Assembly: GCF_003121625.1 (NCBI RefSeq)
Contig: NZ_QDDJ01000012.1
Location: forward strand, 1 to 64,000
Reading direction: 5' to 3'
Source: Ornithinimicrobium cavernae
Lineage (GTDB): Bacteria > Actinomycetota > Actinomycetes > Actinomycetales > Dermatophilaceae
Length of the DNA: 64,000 nt
Made by a program: the position numbers and the translations under genes. The notes beneath the pieces are model-generated. The model was not told where the DNA came from. It saw nothing but the letters and a program-made list of their open reading frames with translations, and searched no databases. Shown here piece after piece: positions 44,578 to 52,189 of this stretch; within the stretch, counting starts at the first letter, position 1, and every line of letters begins with the position of its first letter.

Positions 44578-45444
44578 TCAGGGGCGACCGGCGGCGAACA
44601 GGCCCGGCGAGTAGTTCATGTGGTTGATCTTCGACCCGCTGAAGCCGCCACTCCAGTCGCGCAGGGAGTGGATCACCTGACCGTCGCCCAGGTAGATCGC
44701 CACGTGGTAGATCCCGCTGCCCTGGCTGTAGAACAACAGGTCACCGCGCTGGATGCTGTCCAGGGAGACCCGGCTCGTGGCCGAGTACTGCGCCGAGCTG
44801 CCGTGCGGCAGGCTCATCCCTGCCGCGGCGTAGGCCGCCTTGACGAAGCCCGAGCAGTCGAAGCCGCCACCGCTGTCGGAGCCCCAGCTGTACGGCATAC
44901 CCAGGTGGTTGTAGGCCCAGCCGATCGCGGACTCGCTGCCGCCGGACGCGGGCGGCGGAGCGGGCTCCGGCTCCGGGGCAGGCTCGGGAGCGGGCTCGGG
45001 CTCCGGGGCGGGCGCCTCCTCGCGGAGCTCCGAACGGCTGGCCGACTCCTCGGAGCGCGCGTCGGACGCCGTGGCCGAGCCGGAGATCGTCTCCTCCTCG
45101 GCCTCCTCGGCAGGCGCCGGAGCCACACCGACGAAACCGAGCTGACCGACCTCGGCGTTCTCGGCGTCGGCCGGGGCGGCTGCGGCCCGGGCGGTGTCGC
45201 TCGAGGCCGAGTCCAGGAGCCCCAGTGCGGTGGAGCCCTGGGCGAGGGTGGACGACGCGGCGGGCACGGCCTCGTAGGAGCGCCGGTCATCGGCATCCGT
45301 CTGCGGCTGTGCCGCTGCGACGAGGAAGGACGAGGCGAGGAGCCCTCCGGTGGCAACCACGGACAGGGTGGACGTCGCCGTGCGGCGACCAGGGGACAGG
45401 GTGGCGGACGCGCGGTGGCGCCCGGCGGGGGTGCGTCGGGTCAC
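44578..45444 (-). CDS. NlpC/P60 family cell wall hydrolase
   Basis: A 288-residue secreted C40 peptidase. The signal segment is residues 20-46, followed by a long Glu/Pro/Ala-rich linker (about 100-165) with PEPEPAPEPAP. The catalytic domain has Cys 197 (FDCSGF), His 247 (YHVAIYLG) and His 259 (VIHSL). It cuts peptidoglycan stem peptides outside the membrane. Start GTG 45444 with GGAGAGG before it. The preceding 5' region contains a c-di-AMP riboswitch, the usual control of such hydrolases in actinobacteria. Confidence 0.93.
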   Translation of the reverse strand: MTRRTPAGRHRASATLSPGRRTATSTLSVVATGGLLASSFLVAAAQPQTDADDRRSYEAVPAASSTLAQGSTALGLLDSASSDTARAAAAPADAENAEVGQLGFVGVAPAPAEEAEEETISGSATASDARSEESASRSELREEAPAPEPEPAPEPAPEPEPAPPPASGGSESAIGWAYNHLGMPYSWGSDSGGGFDCSGFVKAAYAAAGMSLPHGSSAQYSATSRVSLDSIQRGDLLFYSQGSGIYHVAIYLGDGQVIHSLRDWSGGFSGSKINHMNYSPGLFAAGRP

Positions 45445-45451
45445 GGTGTTA

Positions 45452-45600
45452 CCTCTCCAACGCCTGCGGAGTTAGCTGTCGGGCTCGGGCCGGAGTTGCC
45501 CGGGTCGGACCTGCTGCCAGGTCACGGCCTTCGCCCCGGAGGGAGTTGCCTCCCGCGGAGGTGGGTCCCCCGCTCTTGTCAGCGGCACATCAGGGGCGGG
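45452..45600 (-). promoter_or_regulatory. Cyclic di-AMP riboswitch (ydaO/yuaA type)
   Basis: On the minus strand, upstream of the NlpC/P60 gene, the leader reads AGCGGGGGACCCACC, then GGGGCGAAGGCC, then CCGACAGCTAACTCCGCAGGCGT-type wording (key part AGCTAACTCCGCAGGCG) just before the GGAGAGG ribosome binding site. These are the conserved blocks of the ydaO riboswitch in the right order and distances. In Streptomyces the same RNA precedes rpf and other wall hydrolases and turns expression off when c-di-AMP is high. Ends are approximate. Confidence 0.88.
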
Positions 45601-45724
45601 TGCGGTGACAAGACTCGGCGTCCGCACCTCGCGGCCCGTCGGGGAACGGGTTCCCACGAGGGTAGACCCTGAAGGAGCAAATGTCACGAAACGGTAACGA
45701 CACGCTTGCTGGCAGACTGGTGCG

Positions 45725-47017
45725 GTGACCCACACCGCGGAAGAGCTCGCCGACCGCTCCGGCGTCCCGGATCCCGACCAGATCAGGGCGCTGCAGACCC
45801 GGACCGTCGGCACCCTCATGACCAGCCAGATGCTCGGTGGCATCGGCGTGGCCAGCGGAATCGCGGTCGCTGCGCTGATGGCGGCAGACCTCAGCGGGCG
45901 CGACGACCTGTCCGGACTGGCCAACACCGCGCAGGTCCTCGGTGGTGCCCTGATCACCATCCCGATCGCGGCCCTGATGGCCGCTCGTGGTCGGCGTGTC
46001 GGATTGGTCACGGCCTACCTCATCGGCACCGTCGGGGCGATCCTGGCCATCACTGCGGCGGTCGTGGGCAGCTTTCCGCTGCTCCTGGTGGGCACGGCCC
46101 TGTTCGGGGCCTCCACGACCGCCAACAGCCAGGCCCGCTACGCCGCGGTCGACCTCGCACCGCCGACCAGGCGCGGTCGCCACCTCAGCATCGTCGTCTG
46201 GGCGACCACGATCGGGTCGGTCCTGGGGCCCAACATCCTGGGCCCCGGCAAACAGCTCGCGACCGCGGTCGGCATCCCGCCGCTCGCCGGGGCCTGGCTG
46301 TTCAGTGCGGCAGGCTTCCTGCTCGCTGCCCTCGTGGTCAACCTCGTGCTGCGCCCCGACCCGCTCCTCACCGCCCGGGCGGTCGCCGACCACGGCACCC
46401 CGACCGGACCACGCGTGGGTCAGCGCGGCTCCGTCGTGCACGGCATGCGGGCGATCCTGGCCTCCCCCACCATCACCCTGGGGACGCTCGCGGTGACCGG
46501 TGGTCACGTCGTGATGGTCGCGGTGATGGTGATGACACCGATCCACATGGCCCACGGGCACGCCGAGGTCGAGGTCATCGGCTTCGTCATCTCCATGCAC
46601 ATCCTCGGCATGTACGGCCTGTCCCCGGTCGCCGGCTACCTCACGGACCGCTGGGGCGCCCGCCCCGTGGTCCTCACCGGCGTGGTGATCCAGGTCGCGG
46701 CCTGCGGCCTGGCCGCCACCTCCCACGCCGGCTGGTCCCCCGGACTGCTCGCGGGGCTGTTCCTGCTGGGTCTGGGCTGGTCCTGCACGATGGTGGCCGG
46801 GTCCGGCCTGATCGCGGCCGGGTCCTCCGTCCAGGACCGTGCCTCGGTCCAGGGTGCCTCCGACCTGGCGATGGGGCTGTCGGCTGCTGCCGCCGGCGCG
46901 CTCGCCGGTGTCGTCGTCCAGCACCTGGGCTACGACTGGCTGGGGGCGGCCGGAGCCGTCGTCGCGCTCGCCCTCGGCGCCTACACCCTCACTGCCGGGC
47001 GCCGCGCCACCTCCTAG
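45725..47017 (+). CDS. MFS transporter
   Basis: A 430-residue permease with 12 predicted helices. The DHA1-like features are ALMAARGRRVGLVTAYLIGT after helix 2 and LTDRWGARPVVLTGVVIQV in the second half. Probably a drug or metabolite exporter. Start is GTG 45725. Its stop overlaps the convergent AraC gene by four bases. Confidence 0.85.
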   Translation: MTHTAEELADRSGVPDPDQIRALQTRTVGTLMTSQMLGGIGVASGIAVAALMAADLSGRDDLSGLANTAQVLGGALITIPIAALMAARGRRVGLVTAYLIGTVGAILAITAAVVGSFPLLLVGTALFGASTTANSQARYAAVDLAPPTRRGRHLSIVVWATTIGSVLGPNILGPGKQLATAVGIPPLAGAWLFSAAGFLLAALVVNLVLRPDPLLTARAVADHGTPTGPRVGQRGSVVHGMRAILASPTITLGTLAVTGGHVVMVAVMVMTPIHMAHGHAEVEVIGFVISMHILGMYGLSPVAGYLTDRWGARPVVLTGVVIQVAACGLAATSHAGWSPGLLAGLFLLGLGWSCTMVAGSGLIAAGSSVQDRASVQGASDLAMGLSAAAAGALAGVVVQHLGYDWLGAAGAVVALALGAYTLTAGRRATS

Positions 47018-47892
47018 GTCGCAGGTCGCTGCCCATCGCGGTAGCGCGACGGCGGCACGCCGATCACCGCGGTGAAGGCGCGGGTGAAGTGGGCCTGGTC
47101 CGCGAACCCCAGGGACGCGGCGAGCCCGGCCAGGTCCTCCCCCTCCCCGGCGTCGATGGCCGTCGCGGCGTCCTGCAGCCGGTAGCGCCGCAGCACCCAC
47201 AACGGTGACGCCCCGACATACCGGGCAAACATCCGCTGCAGGGTCCGCGGCGACACGTTGACCTGCTCGGCCACCGGCGTCAGGCTGACCAGCTCCCTGG
47301 CCCGCATGAGCCCCTCCGCCCGGCGGACCAGCTGGTATGCCGCGTCGCTGGCCACCCGGTCGAGCTGCGGCCCGAGGAGCTCACCCAGGTAGTCCAGCAC
47401 GAGACCCCGGCGGACGGTCTCGTCCCGTTCCGAGAGCACCTCCCTGGCGACGTCGTCGACCGGCCCGCCGAAGATCTCACTGGCCGGGAGCACCCGGTCG
47501 GTGAGCCCCCGCATACCGGTGCCCCTGAGTGCCGTGAGCCCGCCCGGGTGGAAGGCCACACCGGTCACCCGCCCGGCCACCGGCAGGTCGACCGTGAACA
47601 CCTGGCTGACCAGGCCGTGCAGCAGGGCGGCGGGCACCGGACGGTCGTGCAGCCGGCCACCCTCGGCGTCCTCGAAGGTGAGGTGCGGGATCGGGTTGGT
47701 CAGCACACTGGACCGGAAGCCGCGCTCGGCCGGACGGCGCCAGGTGACACTCCACAGGTGCCCCACGACCTGTGACACCGGCTCGGGGATCGTCTCCTCG
47801 CGCCCCACCTCATAGACATCCTGGCCCTCGGCCGGCCAGAGCACTCCCCTGGAACGTCCCGGGGTGAGCTGTCGCAGATCTACAAGCGCCAC
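47014..47892 (-). CDS. AraC family transcriptional regulator
   Basis: A 292-residue regulator. The N-terminal sensor (LRQLTPGRSRGVLWPAEG, VGHLWSVTWRRPAERGFRSSVLTNPIPHLTFED) is the DUF6597 type, and the C-terminal double helix-turn-helix carries AEQVNVSPRTLQRMFARYVGASP and ASLGFADQAHFTRAFTAVIG. GTG 47892 is chosen as a leaderless start because TAGGCT lies seven bases ahead; the longer frame to 47964 enters the divergent gene. Possibly controls the neighbouring VOC gene. Confidence 0.86.
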   Translation of the reverse strand: MALVDLRQLTPGRSRGVLWPAEGQDVYEVGREETIPEPVSQVVGHLWSVTWRRPAERGFRSSVLTNPIPHLTFEDAEGGRLHDRPVPAALLHGLVSQVFTVDLPVAGRVTGVAFHPGGLTALRGTGMRGLTDRVLPASEIFGGPVDDVAREVLSERDETVRRGLVLDYLGELLGPQLDRVASDAAYQLVRRAEGLMRARELVSLTPVAEQVNVSPRTLQRMFARYVGASPLWVLRRYRLQDAATAIDAGEGEDLAGLAASLGFADQAHFTRAFTAVIGVPPSRYRDGQRPAT

Positions 47893-47920
47893 CCTCCGAA
47901 GCCTAGGCACGATGGCTGAC

Positions 47921-48430
47921 ATGAGCACAGGAACCAGCCCACACACCCGTTCTCGGACACACACCGACTACCAGCCCGAGGGCTACACGACCCTCACCCC
48001 GTTCGTGGTGGTCTCCCCCGCCGCGGACGCCATCACCTTCTACCAGGACGTCTTCGGCGCGCGCACGACGTCACGCATCGACAGCCCCGACGGCACGGTC
48101 CTCCACGCGGAGCTGCAGGTCGGCGACGGCCGCCTCCAGCTCATGGACCCCAACGACCAGTACCACAGCGTGGCCAACGACCCCACCTCGGACGAGTCCC
48201 GCTTCAGCATCGCGATCTACGTCCCCGACGTCGACGCCACGGTGGCACTGGCCCACGAGCGGGGAGCCAGGGTGCGCGAGGCGCCGGTGGACTTCGAGGT
48301 GACCGGCGACCGGTTCGGCTCGATCCAGGACCCGTTCGGCGTGCGGTGGACCGTCATGTGCCGGACCGAGCACCGGACGGACGAGCAGGTCCAGCAGGCC
48401 CTGGACGCCTGGGCCGCGACGATGGGGTGA
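47921..48430 (+). CDS. VOC family protein (glyoxalase/bleomycin resistance-like)
   Basis: A 169-residue protein with one complete VOC fold: PFVVVSPAADAITFYQDVFGA, LHAELQVGDGRLQLMD and FGSIQDPFGVRWTVM match PhnB-like members. Neither of the usual Glu metal ligands can be assigned with certainty. ATG 47912 is another possible start. Divergent from the AraC gene, their -10 elements overlapping. Function could be metal-dependent enzyme or binding protein. Confidence 0.78.
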   Translation: MSTGTSPHTRSRTHTDYQPEGYTTLTPFVVVSPAADAITFYQDVFGARTTSRIDSPDGTVLHAELQVGDGRLQLMDPNDQYHSVANDPTSDESRFSIAIYVPDVDATVALAHERGARVREAPVDFEVTGDRFGSIQDPFGVRWTVMCRTEHRTDEQVQQALDAWAATMG

Positions 48431-48474
48431 GCGCACCGGGACTAAAGCACTGAGGCAGCGGTGTTGCCACCGGC

Positions 48475-50094
48475 GTGACCCCTCAGACGACACCCAGTAG
48501 CAGCGACTACGGCCACGAGCTGCTGTTCGGCACCTTCCACACCCCGACCAACCAGCAGCCGCAGCAGGCGGTGACCCTGGCGCAGCTCAGCGAGGCCGCC
48601 GGACTGGACCTGGTCACCTTCCAGGACCACCCCTACCAGCCCGGCTTCCTGGACACCTGGACGCTCCTGAGCTACGTCGCGGCGCGCACCGAACGCGTGC
48701 GCCTGGCGCCCAACGTCGCCAACCTCCCGCTGCGCCAACCCGCCGTCCTGGCCCGCGCGGTGGCCAGCCTGGACCTGCTAAGCAACGGCCGGGTCGAGCT
48801 CGGCCTGGGCACCGGCGCCTTCTGGGACGCGATGGTCGCGATGGGCGCCGAGCGGCTCACCCCCGGGCAGTCGGTGCAGGCGCTGGAGGAGGCGATCGCC
48901 GTCATCCGCGGCATCTGGGCCGCCGGCGACACCTCGGTGCTTCGCGTCGAGGGTGAGTTCCACCGTGCCGTGGGCGCCAAGCGGGGTCCCGCCCCCGCGC
49001 ACCAGGTCGGTATCTGGCTGGGCGCCTACAAGCCGCGGATGCTGCGGGTCACCGGTCGTCTCGCCGACGGCTGGCTCCCCTCCGAGGGCTACCTGAAGTC
49101 CGACGACGACCTCCGCAGGGGCCACGAGATCATCGACGAGGCCGCCGATGCCGCGGGCCGGGACCCGCGCGACGTCCGCCGGCTGCTCAACATCAGCCCA
49201 CCCCGGGGCGGGACGGACGCCTGGGTGGACCGGCTGGGCGAGCTGGCCCTGGAGCACGGCATCGACACGTTCATCCTCGCGGCCGACGACCCGGACACGA
49301 TCGAGGTCTTCGGCCGGGAGGTCGCTCCGGCCGTCCGTGAGCTGGTGGCCACCCGCCGGGAGTATGCCGACACCCACCTCGCGCCGACCCTCACCCCGGG
49401 CGCCGCACCAGACAGTGACGCCGCAGGCAGGGTGGTCACCACGACGGGGGCGGCCGGTGCCGTCGCCGGGGACAGCCAGTACGACCGGCTCGGTGTGCAC
49501 CCCACCCGCGACGACGGCACCCGCCTGGGGACCGCGATGCCGTGGGACGAGGCGACCCGACCCCGGCGGGCCGAGTCCGGACCCGACGTCACCTACACCG
49601 CCCGCGGGGCGCAGATGGGCAAGCACCTGATCGACGTGCACGACATGCTGCGCGACGAGCTGCGCCAGGTGCGCTCGATCGTCGAGCAGGTGAAGAACCT
49701 GACGATGGACGTGGGGACCGCCCGGTCGACCCTCAACGAGATGACCATGAAGCAGAACAACTGGACCCTCGGCGCCTACTGCGCCCGCTACTGTGCCACG
49801 GTCACCCAGCACCACAGCCTGGAGGACGCCTCAGTCTTCCCGCACCTGCGCACGGCCGAGCGGTCGCTGGCGCCCGTGCTCGACCGGCTCGAGCAGGAGC
49901 ACGTCGTCATCCACGACGTCATCGAGCAGGTGGACCGGGCCCTCGTCGGCTTCGTCAGCCGGCCGGACGACTTCAGTGCGCTCGACGAGGCCGTCAACAC
50001 CCTCAGCGACACCCTGCTGTCGCACCTGTCCTACGAGGAGGAGCAGCTCGTCGAGCCGCTGGCCCGGGTCGGTTTCTACCCCGGTCAGGCCTGA
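48475..50094 (+). CDS. LLM flavin/F420-dependent oxidoreductase fused to hemerythrin domain
   Basis: A 539-residue fusion. Residues 1-300 are a luciferase-like TIM barrel (HELLFGTFHTP, LAPNVANLPLRQPAVLARAVASLDLLSNGRVELGLGTG), the class that uses FMN or F420. A 60-residue Thr/Gly/Asp linker leads to a hemerythrin domain at about 380-539, with HDMLRDELRQ, TQHHSLEDASVFPHL, LEQEHVVIHD and LSYEEEQLVEPL giving His and Glu ligands of a di-iron site. Start GTG 48475 has no clear ribosome binding site. The fusion suggests oxygen, nitric oxide or redox sensing coupled to a flavin or F420 reaction. Confidence 0.88.
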   Translation: MTPQTTPSSSDYGHELLFGTFHTPTNQQPQQAVTLAQLSEAAGLDLVTFQDHPYQPGFLDTWTLLSYVAARTERVRLAPNVANLPLRQPAVLARAVASLDLLSNGRVELGLGTGAFWDAMVAMGAERLTPGQSVQALEEAIAVIRGIWAAGDTSVLRVEGEFHRAVGAKRGPAPAHQVGIWLGAYKPRMLRVTGRLADGWLPSEGYLKSDDDLRRGHEIIDEAADAAGRDPRDVRRLLNISPPRGGTDAWVDRLGELALEHGIDTFILAADDPDTIEVFGREVAPAVRELVATRREYADTHLAPTLTPGAAPDSDAAGRVVTTTGAAGAVAGDSQYDRLGVHPTRDDGTRLGTAMPWDEATRPRRAESGPDVTYTARGAQMGKHLIDVHDMLRDELRQVRSIVEQVKNLTMDVGTARSTLNEMTMKQNNWTLGAYCARYCATVTQHHSLEDASVFPHLRTAERSLAPVLDRLEQEHVVIHDVIEQVDRALVGFVSRPDDFSALDEAVNTLSDTLLSHLSYEEEQLVEPLARVGFYPGQA

Positions 50095-50110
50095 GCCGCG
50101 GCGCCCGCCG

Positions 50111-50467
50111 TCAGGCCAGACGCAGGCGGTCACCCACCGGGACGGTGAGCGTGTGCCGCTCGCCGTAGCGATCGGGGTGCCCGAAGAAGTCGACGAGCTG
50201 CACCATCACCCTCGAGGGTGACGCCTCGACCACCTCGACCCTCACCCAGTCCTCGCCTTCGCGCAGCTCCCAGCTCTCGGCCAGGTAGCTCATGCCGACC
50301 GCGTGCAGGCGGTCCTCGGCCGCCTCCCGGTCGCCCACGTCGGCGATCGGGTGCCCGAACACCGTCAGCGGGCGCCACCCTGTGGCGTCCTCGCACACGA
50401 ACCCGATGAGCTCACCGTCCTCGCGGTGCACGGGGACCCAGCTGTCGGCATACGGCGTGCTCGTCAT
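50111..50467 (-). CDS. Conserved-looking hypothetical protein
   Basis: A 118-residue soluble protein with balanced composition and a strong acidic Tyr/Trp content (VPVHREDGELIGFVCED, SYLAESWELREGEDWVRVEVVE, MVQLVDFFGHP). No known family is recognised. It looks like an actinobacterial protein of mixed alpha/beta fold. It ends just past the LLM-hemerythrin gene in convergent orientation. Confidence 0.55.
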   Translation of the reverse strand: MTSTPYADSWVPVHREDGELIGFVCEDATGWRPLTVFGHPIADVGDREAAEDRLHAVGMSYLAESWELREGEDWVRVEVVEASPSRVMVQLVDFFGHPDRYGERHTLTVPVGDRLRLA

Positions 50468-50589
50468 GGCCCGAGGATGGCTGAGGCTGGCTGCCCGGGC
50501 AACAGGTTTGTCGGCCTGCCCGATGGAGGATGGTCACCCAGGCTCGGGCTGGGTGCGCTGCGGGTGAGGACGGCTGCTCTGCGAGGATC

Positions 50590-50619
50590 GAGGGCCCCGG
50601 TCGCACGACCGGGGCCCTC
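50590..50619. terminator. Perfect 13-bp hairpin in a divergent gap
   Basis: GAGGGCCCCGGTC (50590-50602) pairs without mismatch with GACCGGGGCCCTC (50607-50619) across the tetraloop GCAC. It lies between two divergent genes, where a terminator is unexpected, about 31 bases before the small membrane protein start. It may be an attenuator or a stabilising 5' hairpin. Confidence 0.55.
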
Positions 50620-50650
50620 ACCACAGCCCGACCAGGAGGTCTCCCCGCCC

Positions 50651-50845
50651 ATGGCTGTCCTCGGCGCCGTCGGCTTCGTCGTCGTCGGCGTGATCCTGTG
50701 GTTCGTCGACCCCTCCGCGCGGCCCATCGCGCTGGTGGGCGGACTGTTCTTCGGCGGCGGTGCGTTCGTCCTGCTGCTGGTGCGGCATGCCTCCCCCGGC
50801 ACCCAGACGTTCACCCGCGCGATGGGAGCGGCCTCTGGCTGCTGA
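50651..50845 (+). CDS. Small two-helix membrane protein
   Basis: A 64-residue protein with two hydrophobic helices (about residues 2-18 and 27-44) joined by a DPSARP turn. ATG 50651 has AGGAGG eleven bases ahead. No family is recognised. Longer frames toward 50303 are antisense or non-coding. It may be a small accessory or stress protein. Confidence 0.55.
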   Translation: MAVLGAVGFVVVGVILWFVDPSARPIALVGGLFFGGGAFVLLLVRHASPGTQTFTRAMGAASGC

Positions 50846-50890
50846 TCCGCGGCGGGCGCCACCGCTAGTCCGACCCGGTGACACGCGGCC

Positions 50891-52189
50891 TCAGCCGGGC
50901 AGGCGGGGAAGCACCTTCTCGTCCAGCCAGGGACGGAACCACGCGGACAGGTCCCGGCCCACGGCCTGCGAGCAGTGCGCGACGAACTGCCGCGTCGTGA
51001 CCGAGCCACCCCGGTGGTCCGCCACCCAGGAGCGCAGGATGCCGAAGAACGCCTCGTCGCCGACCTCGGACCGCAGCGCGTGCAGGGTGAGGGCACCCCG
51101 CTTGTAGACCCAGTCCTCGAACATCAGCGCCGGCGTCGGGTCACTCAGGGGAGCCTTCTGCGCCTCTCCGGCGAGGATGCCGTGGTGGTGGCGCGCCCAC
51201 TCGTCCGCCGACCGGTGACCGCTCTCCTCGGACCACAGCCACTCGGCGTAGCAGGCGAAGCCCTCGTGCAGCCAGATGTCGCGCCACTCCCCCGCGGTCA
51301 CCGCGTTGCCGAACCACTGGTGCGCCAACTCGTGGGCGACCAGGCGCACCGACTCCCAGTCCGCGGAGGCGAAGTTGCGCCCAAACGTCGACAGGGACGC
51401 CGACTCCAGCGGGATCTCCAGGGGGTCGTCGGTGATGACGGCGGTGTAGCGGCTGAACGGGTAGGGGCCGAAGCGGTCCACGAAGAGGGCCATCATCTGC
51501 GGCTGCCTCCCGAACGAGGCAGCGAAGCCGTTGCGCTTGATGTTGGCCGGTCCCACCACCCGCAGCGGCACGTCGGCCTCCTGCTCGGTCACGGTGTAGC
51601 GGCCGATCTGCACCGTGGCCAGGTAGGGCGCGATGGGCTCGGTCTGCCGGAAGGTCCAGGTGCGCCTGGCCCCGCGCCGCTGCACCGACACGGGGTCGCC
51701 GCTGAACTCCACGTGGTAGTCGGCGGCCGTGACCAGCGTCAGCGCATAGGTCGCCTTGCTCGAGACACGGTCGTTGCACGGGAACCACGAGGGGGCCCCG
51801 TGCGGCTGCGAGGCCACGATCACCCCGTCCTCCAGCTCCTCCCACCCGGCCGGGTCCTGACCGCGCTTCCGGATCGGCCTGGGGTTGCCGGAGTACTTCA
51901 CGGTGACGGTGAACTCCTCCCCCTGCGGCACCGGCTCCGCCAGGGTGACCGTCAGCCTGCCGTCCAGGGCGGTGTGCCGGGTGACCCGTCGCCCGGCCAC
52001 CGTCACCTTCAGCGGCTTGAGCCGCAGATCAAGGGCCACCTGCGAGAGAGGCTCCAGCGCGCGGCAGGTGAGCACCGCCGTCCCGTCCAGCTTGTTGCTG
52101 GGCAGCGCATAGGTGAGGGACAGGTCATAGTGCGCGACGGCATACCTCAGGTCCCCGTGCCCCGAGATGTAGGGATCGGCACCTCTCAC
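50891..52189 (-). CDS. M1 family metallopeptidase
   Basis: A 432-residue zinc peptidase. HELAHQWFGN is at residues 286-295 and the third ligand is the Glu in WLHEGFACYAEWLW (Glu 309), the HEXXH-18-E arrangement of M1. The beta-sheet N-terminal domain is complete, but the C-terminal helical domain is very short, so this is the short form. The usual GxMEN substrate motif is replaced by IPLESASL, which suggests altered specificity. Start GTG 52189 overlaps the NRPS stop by GTGA. No signal peptide is visible, so it is probably cytoplasmic. Could degrade or modify the NRPS product. Confidence 0.92.
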   Translation of the reverse strand: MRGADPYISGHGDLRYAVAHYDLSLTYALPSNKLDGTAVLTCRALEPLSQVALDLRLKPLKVTVAGRRVTRHTALDGRLTVTLAEPVPQGEEFTVTVKYSGNPRPIRKRGQDPAGWEELEDGVIVASQPHGAPSWFPCNDRVSSKATYALTLVTAADYHVEFSGDPVSVQRRGARRTWTFRQTEPIAPYLATVQIGRYTVTEQEADVPLRVVGPANIKRNGFAASFGRQPQMMALFVDRFGPYPFSRYTAVITDDPLEIPLESASLSTFGRNFASADWESVRLVAHELAHQWFGNAVTAGEWRDIWLHEGFACYAEWLWSEESGHRSADEWARHHHGILAGEAQKAPLSDPTPALMFEDWVYKRGALTLHALRSEVGDEAFFGILRSWVADHRGGSVTTRQFVAHCSQAVGRDLSAWFRPWLDEKVLPRLPG

